In this document: positions 16,142 to 24,834 of the stretch, piece after piece
How positions within the stretch are numbered: the stretch's first letter is position 1
Layout of the letters: every line of letters begins with the position of its first letter
Assembly (NCBI GenBank): GCA_947253655.1
Contig: CAMYAE010000024.1
Coordinates: forward strand, 1-32,980
Direction of reading: 5' to 3'
Length of the DNA: 32,980 nt
DNA from: an uncultured Bacteroidales bacterium
Lineage (GTDB): Bacteria > Bacteroidota > Bacteroidia > Bacteroidales > UBA932
Notes under the pieces: model-generated
Database searches by the model: none
Seen by the model: only the letters and a program-made list of their open reading frames with translations
What the model was told of the DNA's origin: nothing
Position numbers and translations under genes: made by a program

Positions 16142-17386
16142 ATGAAACTCGACAGGGACACCTTTCACGAAATAGTCGATACGCTGACAAGGAACAAAAG
16201 CAGAAGTTTCCTGACCGGATTCGGAATCTTTTGGGGCGTATTCATGCTTTTAGCATTAGTCGGAGGCGGCCAAGGCCTTAAAGAGATACTTTCAAAAAAC
16301 TTTGAGGGCTTTGCCACTAATTCGGTAATAATTTTCCCCGACAACACAGGCAAGGCATATAAAGGCTTTAAGAAAGGAAGAGCCTGGACTATGACCTACA
16401 ATGATGTGGAAAGATTACGCAGCCAGGTGCCTGAGCTCGATGTCATAACTCCTGTAATAACCTCCTGGCAAGGTTCAGCAGTTTTCGATGACAGGAGGAC
16501 TGAGTGCCGCATTAAAGGCGTGAATGAAGACTACTCCAAAGTCGAGGAGCCTGTAATGTATTACGGAAGGTATCTCAACCAGATGGACATTCTGCAAAAA
16601 AGGAAAGTCTGCGTAATAGGAAAGAAAATATATAAGACATTGTTCCCGGAAGGAGGCGACCCGTGCGGTAAATATATCAAGGTGGGAAATATATATTTCC
16701 GGGTAGTGGGAGTGGACTACAGTACAGGGAACATGAGCATAAACGGCAGCGCGGAAGAGACTACCCTGCTGCCTATCAGCGTGATGAGAGACGCATATAA
16801 TTTAGGAAACTCAGTCCACCTGATCTGTGCTACCGGGAAGCCGGGAATAACCGTCAAGTCCATTGAAAGCAAGATGAGATCCGTCATTGCCAGAGAACAT
16901 TATATAGACCCTACGGACAGCAAAGCCATTTTGCTTATAAATACGGAATTGTTTTTCGGCATTATGGACAATCTGTTCAAGGGGGTGAACTTTTTGATAT
17001 GGCTGGTAGGTCTCGGAACTATACTTGCCGGAGCAATCGGGGTCTCCAATATAATGATGATAACGGTGAAAGAAAGGACTACCGAAATAGGCATACGCCG
17101 GTCTATCGGAGCCACGCCGAAAATGATATTGTCACAGATAATTGCCGAAAGCATAATACTGACACTCGTTGCAGGGTGTGCCGGAATTGTCTTCGCCGTT
17201 TTCATTTTGGGAATGGCCGACAATATTGCCGTTCAGGACGGTATCCGAATGGCGGAATTTCAGGTGAATTTCCGGACGGCAGTATCTGCGTTGATACTGC
17301 TAACGGCATTGGGCGTGCTTGCCGGACTCGCTCCTGCATCAAGAGCGATGAAAATCAAGCCGGTAGACGCTATGAAAGATGAATAA
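16142..17386 (+). CDS. MacB-type ABC permease (second copy)
   Basis: 414-residue paralogue of the preceding permease with the same layout: N-terminal helix about 20-40, MacB_PCD periplasmic domain, and C-terminal FtsX helices around 275-300, 325-350 and 375-400. The coupling loop is VKERTTEIGIRRSIGATP. The copies have diverged widely in their periplasmic parts, which fits a heterodimeric pair and not a recent duplication. The 3' end overlaps the adaptor gene by 8 bp, indicating translational coupling. Confidence 0.93.
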   Translation: MKLDRDTFHEIVDTLTRNKSRSFLTGFGIFWGVFMLLALVGGGQGLKEILSKNFEGFATNSVIIFPDNTGKAYKGFKKGRAWTMTYNDVERLRSQVPELDVITPVITSWQGSAVFDDRRTECRIKGVNEDYSKVEEPVMYYGRYLNQMDILQKRKVCVIGKKIYKTLFPEGGDPCGKYIKVGNIYFRVVGVDYSTGNMSINGSAEETTLLPISVMRDAYNLGNSVHLICATGKPGITVKSIESKMRSVIAREHYIDPTDSKAILLINTELFFGIMDNLFKGVNFLIWLVGLGTILAGAIGVSNIMMITVKERTTEIGIRRSIGATPKMILSQIIAESIILTLVAGCAGIVFAVFILGMADNIAVQDGIRMAEFQVNFRTAVSALILLTALGVLAGLAPASRAMKIKPVDAMKDE

Positions 17387-18503
17387 AATTTATGAATATA
17401 TGAAACCTAATGTAAAGAAAATCTTCAGGTACATTGTTATTGCCCTGATTGCCCTGATATTCATAGGGACATTTATATTTCTGTTAAATAAATCGAAGCC
17501 AAAAGAGATTAGATATGAAGAAATTACGGCTTCGCTGAAAGATATCCGCAAGACTACGGTGGTGACAGGGAAAATCCAGCCGAGAGATGAGGTGAATATC
17601 AAGCCGCAGATAAACGGCATAATCACAGAACTTTACAAAGAGCCGGGCCAGCTTGTAACGGCAGGCGAAGTGATTGCGAAATTGACTGTAATCCCGGAGA
17701 TGTCATCATTGAGTGCAGCGCAGAGCCGCGTCAGGCTATCCGAAATCAACCTGAAACAGGCAATGACGAACTATGAGAGGGAAAAGGCGTTGTACGACAA
17801 GAAGCTTATTAGTGCAGAGGCTTTTGAGCAGGTAAGGCAGAAGTGGGAACAGGCGAAAGAGGAGAAGTCGGCCGCACAGGATGCCCTCGAAGTCATTCGG
17901 GACGGGGTATCCAAAAGCAACGCGAAGTCCAGCTCCACCCTCGTCCGTTCAACGATTTCCGGTCTGATTTTAGATATTCCTGTGAAGGTCGGCAATTCCG
18001 TAATCCAGGCAAACACAATGAATGACGGTACAACTGTGGCGACAGTAGCCAATATGAACGATCTTATTTTTGACGGGAACATCGACGAGACCGAGGTAGG
18101 ACAGCTTAACGAAGGAATGCCTATGCAGATTACCATAGGAGCGCTGCAAAACCTGAAATTCGATGCGACGCTTGAGTACATAGCCCCAAAAGCCGTCGAA
18201 AACAACGGCACGAACCAATTCGAAATAAAGGCTGCCGTAAAAGTCCCGCAGGGGGCTAAAATCAGGTCGGGCTACAGTGCTAATGCCGATATCGTCCTTC
18301 AGTCTGCGGAGCAGGTGGTAAGCGTACCGGAAAGCTCAATAGAATTCGACGGCGACTCAACTTTCGTCTATAAAGCTTCTGCCGCGGGATACGACAAGTC
18401 TCCGGTCACAATAGGACTTAGCGACGGCATAGATATAGAAATAAAAGCCGGCCTGAAAAATGGTGACAAGGTCCGTGGGTCGCAGATAGTCACTGTTAAA
18501 TAG
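17379..18503 (+). CDS. Periplasmic adaptor (HlyD/MacA-type membrane fusion protein)
   Basis: 374-residue adaptor linking the MacB-like permeases to the outer-membrane channel. One N-terminal anchor helix (about 15-35) is followed by a split lipoyl domain (VNIKPQINGIITELYKEPG around 67-85), a coiled-coil hairpin (about 108-170, rich in Gln, Ala, Lys and Glu), the second lipoyl half, and beta-barrel and membrane-proximal domains. It has the length and order of MacA-type proteins. The start overlaps the permease stop by 8 bp. A second ATG seven codons in (17400) is possible. Confidence 0.93.
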   Translation: MNKIYEYMKPNVKKIFRYIVIALIALIFIGTFIFLLNKSKPKEIRYEEITASLKDIRKTTVVTGKIQPRDEVNIKPQINGIITELYKEPGQLVTAGEVIAKLTVIPEMSSLSAAQSRVRLSEINLKQAMTNYEREKALYDKKLISAEAFEQVRQKWEQAKEEKSAAQDALEVIRDGVSKSNAKSSSTLVRSTISGLILDIPVKVGNSVIQANTMNDGTTVATVANMNDLIFDGNIDETEVGQLNEGMPMQITIGALQNLKFDATLEYIAPKAVENNGTNQFEIKAAVKVPQGAKIRSGYSANADIVLQSAEQVVSVPESSIEFDGDSTFVYKASAAGYDKSPVTIGLSDGIDIEIKAGLKNGDKVRGSQIVTVK

Positions 18504-18505
18504 AG

Positions 18506-19897
18506 ATGATTATGAAAAAGTTGTCCGAGACTTGTGCCGGTGTCTTGTTGTTATCCGGCCTCGTGTTGCTTAACGGTGCAACAGCCTCCGTTTCAAGTGC
18601 AGCCGACCTTAGGGAAACCCGTCCATGGACCCTTGAAGAGTGTATCAGCTATGCAGTGGAGCACAATATCACAGTGAAGCAGCAGGAAATTGCCGTCTTG
18701 CAGAGCGATGTAAGGCTGAACACCTCACTCAACAGCAGGTTGCCGGGAGTGTCAGCAGGAGCGTCGGAGAATTTTTCATTCGGACGAGGCCTTACTGCCG
18801 ACAACACCTATTCCAACACGAATACCACTAACACAAGCCTTAATATCGGGGCGGAAGTCCCTGTATTCCGCGGCTTCCAGATAAAACACGACATCGCGGC
18901 GAAAAAACTCGACTTGGAAGCGGCAACTGCCGACCTCGATAGAATTAAGGAGGACATCAGGACAAATGTAGCCCAGGCCTATTTTCAAATTCTGTACAAT
19001 AGGGAGATTCTGGCTGTTGCGGTAAATCAGGTAGAAATAGACTCCATGCAGACCCTGCGTCTCGAAGAGATGCTCCTCAACGGAAAGGCGTCAAAAGCCG
19101 AAGTAATGCAGCAGAAATCCTCCCTCGCACAGAGCAGGCTGTCAAGGACAGAAGCAGAGAATGAGTTGAATATGTCAGTGTTGGCGATGTCCCAATTATT
19201 GGAATTGCCCTCCCCAGACGGTCTTAATGTGGCAGGGCCCGATGTGGAAAATTTCGAGCCGGGGCTTTTGGACAATCCGGAGGATATATATTCGGCAGCC
19301 GTGAGCGGCAAACCGAAAGTCAAGGCGGAAAGTATAAGACTTCAGGCGGATTCAGTGAATATCAGATTGGCAAAGAGCAGTCTGATGCCGACGCTGTCGC
19401 TAAGTGGAGGAGTGGGCACAAATTATTACACGACTTCCAAATATAGTTCTACGAGCTTTACCGAGCAGATGAAAAACAATTTCAGCCAATTCATAGGTCT
19501 ATCCCTTAATATTCCGATTTTCAGCCGCTTTCAGAATAGGAACACGATTAGAAGTGCGGAACTTGCATACAGGCACAGGCAACTGGAAGTGGAAAACATC
19601 AAAAAATCGATATATAAAGAGGTTCAACAGGCATATTATAATGCAATAGCCGCAAGTGCGAAATACACTGGCAGTGTGGAGGCTGAGGCTTCGGCCAAGG
19701 AATCGTTTGAGCTTGTAAAGGCAAAATACGAGACAGGCAAAGCGAACATTACGGAATTTAACGAGTCAAGGAACGGTTATCTCAAATCCGCGTCGGATTT
19801 GGCTCAGGCAAAATACCGGTACCTTTATCAGGCGATGCTATTGGATTTCTATAAGCATCCGGTGTCGTCCTTGATGCTGAATTCGCAGCCACAATAG
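18506..19897 (+). CDS. TolC-family outer-membrane efflux channel
   Basis: 463-residue outer-membrane factor. A signal peptide (about 1-33, ending SSAAD) is followed by two OEP repeats rich in heptad-like helices. The first contains WTLEECISYAVEHNITVKQQE, the usual opening of Bacteroidota TolC proteins. It completes the tripartite efflux system encoded upstream, 2 bp after the adaptor gene. The last 49 bp overlap the 3' end of queH on the other strand. No clear terminator follows. Confidence 0.94.
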   Translation: MIMKKLSETCAGVLLLSGLVLLNGATASVSSAADLRETRPWTLEECISYAVEHNITVKQQEIAVLQSDVRLNTSLNSRLPGVSAGASENFSFGRGLTADNTYSNTNTTNTSLNIGAEVPVFRGFQIKHDIAAKKLDLEAATADLDRIKEDIRTNVAQAYFQILYNREILAVAVNQVEIDSMQTLRLEEMLLNGKASKAEVMQQKSSLAQSRLSRTEAENELNMSVLAMSQLLELPSPDGLNVAGPDVENFEPGLLDNPEDIYSAAVSGKPKVKAESIRLQADSVNIRLAKSSLMPTLSLSGGVGTNYYTTSKYSSTSFTEQMKNNFSQFIGLSLNIPIFSRFQNRNTIRSAELAYRHRQLEVENIKKSIYKEVQQAYYNAIAASAKYTGSVEAEASAKESFELVKAKYETGKANITEFNESRNGYLKSASDLAQAKYRYLYQAMLLDFYKHPVSSLMLNSQPQ

Positions 19898-20439
19898 AGC
19901 TGGTTGTAGAAATTCTGTTCTTTCAGAATCCGGCCGCGACGCTCTTGAAGCCCGCCTTTTCTCCAATTCTGAGCCCACCATAAAACATCGGGAAAAAGGT
20001 TGCAGGCATACTCCCCGGCAGCGTTGATTTGATCTATGTCCTTCCAACGTGAGGAAGCCAAAGTTGTAGTAAGTACTCGATATCCGTTTTCGTGAGCATA
20101 TTTTGCAGCCCTTTCCAATCGGTATCTGAAACACGCCAAGCACCGCTTTCCTCTCTCCGGCTCCGATTCAAGTCCGGCTGAGATGCACCTCCACTGACTG
20201 TGGTCATATTCGTCCTCGACAACCTCCAATCCGTTCGCCTCCGCATACCTCCTGCACTCATCTCGTCTCGTCTCATATTCTTTCAATGGAAAAATATTGG
20301 AATTGCTGTAAAATATTGTAGGCTTTATACCGCTGTGCAGCATACATTCGATTATTGCCCCGCTGCAAGGGGCACAGCAGGCATGAAGCAGGACCTTTGT
20401 CTCGCCAAAAGGAGGTTCAAGATGTAAAATGTCATTCAT
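19849..20439 (-). CDS. queH: Epoxyqueuosine reductase QueH
   Basis: 196-residue DUF208 protein that performs the last step of queuosine synthesis, reducing epoxyqueuosine to queuosine in tRNA. The family's iron-sulfur and metal-binding cysteines are present: the HACCAPC motif (Cys21, Cys22, Cys25) and the later GKRCLACFRYRLERAA segment. Other family features are FYSNSNIFPLKEYETRRDE and TTTLASSRWKDIDQIN. Its length matches QueH and it is unrelated to the QueG alternative. The gene is convergent with the tolC-like gene and divergent from tRNA-Leu. A TATTTTTG element (20445-20452) abuts the start codon, so the transcript could be nearly leaderless; this is weak evidence. Confidence 0.93.
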   Translation of the reverse strand: MNDILHLEPPFGETKVLLHACCAPCSGAIIECMLHSGIKPTIFYSNSNIFPLKEYETRRDECRRYAEANGLEVVEDEYDHSQWRCISAGLESEPERGKRCLACFRYRLERAAKYAHENGYRVLTTTLASSRWKDIDQINAAGEYACNLFPDVLWWAQNWRKGGLQERRGRILKEQNFYNQLYCGCEFSIKDDTGCL

Positions 20440-20482
20440 TATTGCAAAAATACATCTTTATATGGTAATATTGATGAAAAAA

Positions 20483-20513
20483 TTTGCAGTTTAACGAATA
20501 ATGCGTAATTTTG
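20483..20513 (+). promoter_or_regulatory. Promoter of tRNA-Leu
   Basis: TTTG (20483-20486), a 19-nt spacer and TAATTTTG (20506-20513) fit the Bacteroidota -33/-7 consensus. The start site would be near 20520, about 34 nt before the mature tRNA. Both this box and the one before the efflux operon are followed by CAGT. Confidence 0.7.
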
Positions 20514-20553
20514 CAGTCCCAAAGTACGTCAGAGAAATCTGAGCATCTTTTAT

Positions 20554-20639
20554 GCGGATGTGGTGAAATGGTAGACACGCTACTTTGAGGGGGTAGTGGG
20601 CGTTGGCCTGTGTGAGTTCGAATCTCACCATCCGCACCA
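20554..20639 (+). tRNA. tRNA-Leu (anticodon GAG)
   Basis: An 86-nt class II tRNA. The acceptor stem is GCGGATG/CATCCGC with discriminator A and an encoded CCA. The anticodon arm CTACT-TTGAGGG-GGTAG places GAG at 20587-20589, a long variable arm follows, and the T-arm contains GTTCGAATC. It reads CUC and CUU leucine codons. Confidence 0.97.
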
Positions 20640-20680
20640 AATAAGAATAGGGTTACCGAACGGTGACCCTATTCTTATTT
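20639..20680. terminator. Bidirectional terminator between tRNA-Leu and feoAB
   Basis: A 19-bp inverted repeat with a single G-T mismatch and a GAAC loop begins at the last base of the tRNA. The outer arms are AAATAAGAAT on one side and ATTCTTATTT on the other, so each strand ends in a U-rich run. It can terminate the tRNA transcript and also the convergent feoAB message, which stops 38 bp away. Confidence 0.85.
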
Positions 20681-20717
20681 CAGGTGGAGCCTGGCGTCCC
20701 CTCAGTCTTTATCGGAA

Positions 20718-23075
20718 TTAAAAGAACAGCATCCCTGCTCTGAACACTATAAACGAACAAAGCCAGGCTACCACCATAGTATAGGCACAAGTGCCGATTG
20801 CCCAAATCCATTTCCCTGTTTCATTCTTTATCGTTACGAATGTTGCCACGCAGGGGAAATAAAGCAGCACAAAAACCATAAACGCCAGGGCTGCCGGCCA
20901 ATCAATGTCATCCGTGAGGGAAGAGGGGCCGGAATACATAACACCTAATGAACTGACTACCAACTCTTTGGCAGCAACCCCCGTTAGCAGGGCCACGTCC
21001 ATTTTCCAGTTAAACCCTAACGGATCCATAGCCGGGGCGACAGCCTTGCCCAACTGTCCAAGATATGAATTTTCCTGTTGCGTCTGAGGTAGGCTGTCGG
21101 CCGCAGGATTGCTTTCCTGTGGGAAATATCCTAAGAACCAGATAATTATAGAAAAAAGCAATATTGTCGTGGCGATTTTCTGTAGATATTGCTTGCCTTT
21201 CCCCCAGGTATGCCGCCAGATAGCCTTGCCTGTCGGCACCCGGTATGGCGGCAGTTCCATTACAAAAGGCAGGTCGTCCTCCTTAATCAGGCGTCCGAGC
21301 ACAAGGGCTGACAATATCGCCAGCAGTATTCCCAAAAGATATATACCCAACAGTGCGACAGCGGCATAATTCGAAAAGAAAACTCCTGCTATCAGCACAA
21401 AAACCGGCAGCCTTCCGGAACAAGACATAAAAGGAATTATAGCTATGGTTATAAGACGGCTTCGCCGGTTTTCTATGGCCCTTGTAGCCATTATTGCAGG
21501 GACATTGCAGCCGAATCCCATTACCATAGGTATAAATGACTTCCCGTGCAGCCCTATCTTGTGCATAGCTTTGTCCATAATAAAGGCCGCACGCGACATA
21601 TAGCCAGAATCCTCCAATAAGGAGATGAAAAAATAAAGTATCATAATATTCGGAAGGAAGACAAGCACGCTTCCGGCACCGGCTATTATTCCATTGACAA
21701 TCAAATCTTTAAGCCAACCGTTTTTCATAATTCCGGCGACTATGTTGCCTAACTGCGCGACAAGCCATTCAATCCATCCCATAGGGTAGCGGCCCAAGGT
21801 GAATGTCGCCTGAAACATGACGTACAGCAGCAAGATGAATATAGGAAAGGCAAGCCACTTGTTGGTAACTACGGCGTCTATTCTGTCTGTCATAGTCTTC
21901 TTGCCGTGCTCTTTGCGGGCAGGCGTATATGTCTCCGCAAGCGCCCCCTGTATAAAGGCGTATTTAGCCTCTACAATTGCCGTTTCAATATTTGTCTTCA
22001 AAAGGCCTTCAATTCTCTCCTCCTCTTCCGATTTCACCTCTTCCAACCTGTCATGATATGGTCTCTCGCCTAAAAGCCTCATTACGTCCTTATCATTCTC
22101 TAAATATTTAATGGAAAGGTATCTGGTTGAATATCTTGTCCTTATAGAACTGTCTTCTTTAATGATTTCTCTTATCCTTTCAATGGCAGTCTCCAATTCC
22201 GCACCGTGATTGATATGGATATGACGGGCTATTGACGGTTCGCTTTTCTCATAAATCCTTATGACCGTATCTAAAAGTTCAGGAAGCCCCCTTCCGTCCT
22301 TGCTGACAGTGGGACATACAGGCATGCCAAGGAGATGACCGAGCTGCTTTATATCAAGCTTATCCTTCCTGGCTTCAAGTTCATCGTACATATTAAGGGC
22401 CATTACCACCCTTAAATCCATATCGATTATCTGGGTTGTCAGGTACAGATTTCTTTCTAAATTTGACGCATCCACGACGTTGATTACCACATCCGGATTA
22501 TTCTCCAACAAATTCCGCCTGACATATAATTCCTCCGGGCTATATGCCGACAATGAATAGGTCCCCGGCAAATCGACAAGTACAATATCATAGCCTTTGT
22601 ACTCCAGATGCCCCTCCTTTGCGTCAACGGTCACTCCACTATAATTGCCGACATGCTCTGTACTGCCGGAGGCTACATTGAAAAGTGAAGTTTTCCCGCT
22701 ATTGGGATTACCGACGAGGACAACACGCAAATTCCTGCGGCGTCGCCTGGCAAGTTCCGCCATTTCAAGATTCAGAAGGGCTTCCTCATCACTGTCGTCT
22801 GCATATATTATCTCTTTCGCATGCTCCGCAGATATATGATTCATTGCTTCCTGCTCGCTTAGGACCTCTATCTGCTCAGCCTCTTCCCGACGCAACGAAA
22901 TCCTGTACCCTATAATTTCGTATTCTATAGGGTCTTTCATAGGTGCATTCATAATGACGACTATTCGCTTGCCGGACACAAAGCCCATTTCAATAAGCCG
23001 TTTCCGAAAGCTGCCACGTCCCAGCACCTTCACAATCACACCTTTCTCACCTGTCCGGAGTTCAGAAAGTTTCAT
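20718..23075 (-). CDS. feoB: Fused FeoA-FeoB ferrous iron transporter
   Basis: 785-residue inner-membrane Fe(II) transporter. An SH3-like FeoA domain (about 1-73) is joined by an acidic/arginine-rich linker to the FeoB GTPase domain, with G1 GNPNSGKTS (122-130), G3 DLPG (168-171) and the NMYD guanine-specificity motif. The membrane part contains the gating segments MSCSGRLPVF and GFGCNVPAIMATRAIENRRSRL. FeoA-FeoB fusion is common in Bacteroidota, where FeoB takes up ferrous iron in anaerobic habitats. It is a single-gene unit. A palindrome covers its predicted -7 box, suggesting repression by an iron regulator. Confidence 0.96.
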   Translation of the reverse strand: MKLSELRTGEKGVIVKVLGRGSFRKRLIEMGFVSGKRIVVIMNAPMKDPIEYEIIGYRISLRREEAEQIEVLSEQEAMNHISAEHAKEIIYADDSDEEALLNLEMAELARRRRRNLRVVLVGNPNSGKTSLFNVASGSTEHVGNYSGVTVDAKEGHLEYKGYDIVLVDLPGTYSLSAYSPEELYVRRNLLENNPDVVINVVDASNLERNLYLTTQIIDMDLRVVMALNMYDELEARKDKLDIKQLGHLLGMPVCPTVSKDGRGLPELLDTVIRIYEKSEPSIARHIHINHGAELETAIERIREIIKEDSSIRTRYSTRYLSIKYLENDKDVMRLLGERPYHDRLEEVKSEEEERIEGLLKTNIETAIVEAKYAFIQGALAETYTPARKEHGKKTMTDRIDAVVTNKWLAFPIFILLLYVMFQATFTLGRYPMGWIEWLVAQLGNIVAGIMKNGWLKDLIVNGIIAGAGSVLVFLPNIMILYFFISLLEDSGYMSRAAFIMDKAMHKIGLHGKSFIPMVMGFGCNVPAIMATRAIENRRSRLITIAIIPFMSCSGRLPVFVLIAGVFFSNYAAVALLGIYLLGILLAILSALVLGRLIKEDDLPFVMELPPYRVPTGKAIWRHTWGKGKQYLQKIATTILLFSIIIWFLGYFPQESNPAADSLPQTQQENSYLGQLGKAVAPAMDPLGFNWKMDVALLTGVAAKELVVSSLGVMYSGPSSLTDDIDWPAALAFMVFVLLYFPCVATFVTIKNETGKWIWAIGTCAYTMVVAWLCSFIVFRAGMLFF

Positions 23076-23084
23076 TTTCTATAA

Positions 23085-23109
23085 CTTAATTTCGCTTTGC
23101 AAAATTAAG
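23085..23109. promoter_or_regulatory. Palindrome over the feoAB promoter
   Basis: CTTAATTT, a 9-nt centre and AAATTAAG form a perfect 8-bp inverted repeat that overlaps the predicted -7 box and start site, 10 bp upstream of the feoAB ATG. The placement fits a repressor site, possibly for a Fur- or DtxR-type iron regulator. The sequence is not a textbook Fur box. Confidence 0.45.
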
Positions 23110-23130
23110 CACTATATCCATTCAAAAAAA
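23100..23130 (-). promoter_or_regulatory. Candidate feoAB promoter
   Basis: On the minus strand, TAATTTTG (23100-23107) matches the -7 consensus. An exact TTTG lies only 15 nt upstream; at the normal 19-nt spacing the sequence is TTTT. The transcript would start near 23092, about 17 nt before the ATG. Confidence 0.4.
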
Positions 23131-23228
23131 TACCTATTTGTCGGTATTTTATAAATAAAAGAACACCGGCACGGCCCGTCTGTCTCCTCCTGAATTTCGG
23201 AGCAAACGGCGCTATTTCATATAACTCA

Positions 23229-24572
23229 TCAGATCTTGATTTCCCAGCCTTTCTCATAGTCGCGGGACCACAGCTTGTTAGCCTTCTTGTCTCCGACAAT
23301 CCGTCCTGTCTCCGGATCTATCCTTAGCGCACGACCCACCCTTTGGGATATGTTGCCGAGTTGTACAAGCTGGGTGCTGATACATCCGTCAACTATTCCG
23401 GAATTAAGATGTTTGCCCTCACGAATGCCGTCAAACCAGTTGTGCATGTGGAAAGCATCAAGTTTCTCCGACGGATTCTGCAAATCACCCGTTGCAAAGG
23501 CAAGCTCGCTCTTGACATTCTTTACTTCCTTTCCGCCAAGATTGACTATCTTATATTCATTTCCTCCGCTTATGAACAAGGTGCCTTTTTCTCCATAAAA
23601 TGCCACTCCGGTCGCATAGCCGTCTACAGGGACCGAATTGCAGCTTCTTCCCTCCCAGGAGCCGGAAGCCTTGTCTCCGAACTGATATGTTATAAGCTGT
23701 GTGTCAGGCGTTTCCCAATCATCGTCATAGCGGTATCTGCCTCCTACAGAAGACACAAGAGTAGGATATTCGGTGTCCAGCCCCCAGCGCATCATGTCTA
23801 CAAAATGGGTTCCGTTATTCAATGCTTCTCCTGTCCCCCACCTCCAGAACCAATGCCAATTATAATGGATATAATTGTCATGGAACTCTTCAACTCTTGG
23901 GGCCGGGCCCTGCCACAAATCCCAATCCAGCCACTCAGGAACAGGAACGGCCTTGCCGTGTCCGATTGTAGGACGATTATTCACATACCAGGACTTGGCA
24001 TAACGCACCTTGCCAATCTCGCCGGACCTGACAGCCTCGATTGCCTCAATCACATTCGGCCATGAACGGCGCTGATTACCGGCCTGTACAACCCTATTGT
24101 ATTTTGCGGCAGCCTTTACAAGAAGTTCGTTCTCTGCCGGGCAATAACTTGTAGGCTTCTCCAAATAGACATGCTTACCTGCCTGCATAGCCATTATGGC
24201 AGCAGGAGCGTGCCAATGGTCAGGCATCGCAATCACAACAGCATCAAAGTCCTTGGACTCCAACATTTTGCGAATATCTTTCTCGCCCTTAGGCAGAACT
24301 CCGGATATTCCCCTAACCTTTTCGCGGCAATTGTCAAGGGCTCTGGCATCCACATCGCAGATATAGTTCACATCGCAGTCCGGGAGCTTGGCAAAGCCCT
24401 GAGCCAAAGCAGTGCCTCTCGAATTGACGCCTATCACACCTATGCGGATTCTGTCATTTGCTCCTTTTATACGGCTATAGCTGTTCGCCGAGAATCCCGG
24501 GATAATGCTTCCTACAGAAAACGCAGCCATTCCGGCCACCGTCTCCTTAATAAAATCTCTTCTTGTACTCAT
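23229..24572 (-). CDS. Tat-exported Gfo/Idh/MocA-family oxidoreductase
   Basis: 447 residues. It begins with a textbook twin-arginine signal, STRRDFIK with a hydrophobic segment to about 28. The Rossmann fold starts RIGVIGVNSRG (43-53), EKP with catalytic Lys139 is intact, and GTHFVDM (His256, Asp259) supplies the expected downstream residues. Family members oxidise or isomerise sugars and sugar alcohols with NAD(P), or hydrolyse glycosides through a transient 3-keto step (GH109-like). Tat export allows a cofactor-loaded enzyme to be moved folded, as known for Zymomonas glucose-fructose oxidoreductase. The substrate is unknown; the operon suggests an amino sugar. Last gene of the operon, overlapping the small membrane protein gene by 4 bp. 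Confidence 0.9.
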   Translation of the reverse strand: MSTRRDFIKETVAGMAAFSVGSIIPGFSANSYSRIKGANDRIRIGVIGVNSRGTALAQGFAKLPDCDVNYICDVDARALDNCREKVRGISGVLPKGEKDIRKMLESKDFDAVVIAMPDHWHAPAAIMAMQAGKHVYLEKPTSYCPAENELLVKAAAKYNRVVQAGNQRRSWPNVIEAIEAVRSGEIGKVRYAKSWYVNNRPTIGHGKAVPVPEWLDWDLWQGPAPRVEEFHDNYIHYNWHWFWRWGTGEALNNGTHFVDMMRWGLDTEYPTLVSSVGGRYRYDDDWETPDTQLITYQFGDKASGSWEGRSCNSVPVDGYATGVAFYGEKGTLFISGGNEYKIVNLGGKEVKNVKSELAFATGDLQNPSEKLDAFHMHNWFDGIREGKHLNSGIVDGCISTQLVQLGNISQRVGRALRIDPETGRIVGDKKANKLWSRDYEKGWEIKI

Positions 24573-24823
24573 ATCTTCTTTTGTTTGTTGTTTCTATTGA
24601 ATGTCTTCTTGACGCACCAGAACAGCAGTCTAAAAAAAACGACGATAAAATATAGGGTCAGAGCGATAAAAATCACATAACCTATTTGCGAGAAAAGTTC
24701 AGTCCATGGGCGTACATAAGCTATGATCGCCCCCACATTTATCAGAAACCCTATAACGAAGCACACTGATAAAATCCTCAATTCCCGCTTCCACTTCATC
24801 GGTATAAATATTATATTCTCCAT
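24569..24823 (-). CDS. Small two-helix membrane protein
   Basis: 84 residues with no family I can name with confidence. It has a short N-terminus, a helix at about 17-37, a loop YVRPWTELFSQIG, a second helix at about 46-69 and a basic tail KKTFNRNNKQKK, so both ends probably face the cytoplasm. The reading frame is supported by its tight packing: 11 bp after the preceding oxidoreductase gene, an ATGA overlap with the next, and a purine-rich AAGGGCAG before the ATG. Translational coupling to the Tat-type oxidoreductase suggests a partner, anchor or accessory subunit for it. Confidence 0.8.
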   Translation of the reverse strand: MENIIFIPMKWKRELRILSVCFVIGFLINVGAIIAYVRPWTELFSQIGYVIFIALTLYFIVVFFRLLFWCVKKTFNRNNKQKKI

Positions 24824-24834
24824 GTCTGCTGCCC

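Noticed and set aside
16165..16353. Short antisense frames within the MacB-type permease genes as small proteins
   Set aside because: All lie opposite strongly conserved transporter sequence with no independent translation signals.
19912..19929. ATTCTG/CAGAAT inverted repeat after the tolC-like stop codon as a terminator
   Set aside because: Only 6 AT-rich base pairs, no T-tract on the plus strand, and it lies within the queH coding region.
23076..23228. Possible short gene between feoAB and the Tat-type oxidoreductase gene
   Set aside because: The frames there are short, lack coding character, and cover the feoAB promoter.
23343..24065. Plus-strand open frame (240 codons) opposite the Tat-type oxidoreductase
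   Set aside because: No domain, no promoter or ribosome-binding site, and the opposite frame is a well-formed Gfo/Idh protein.
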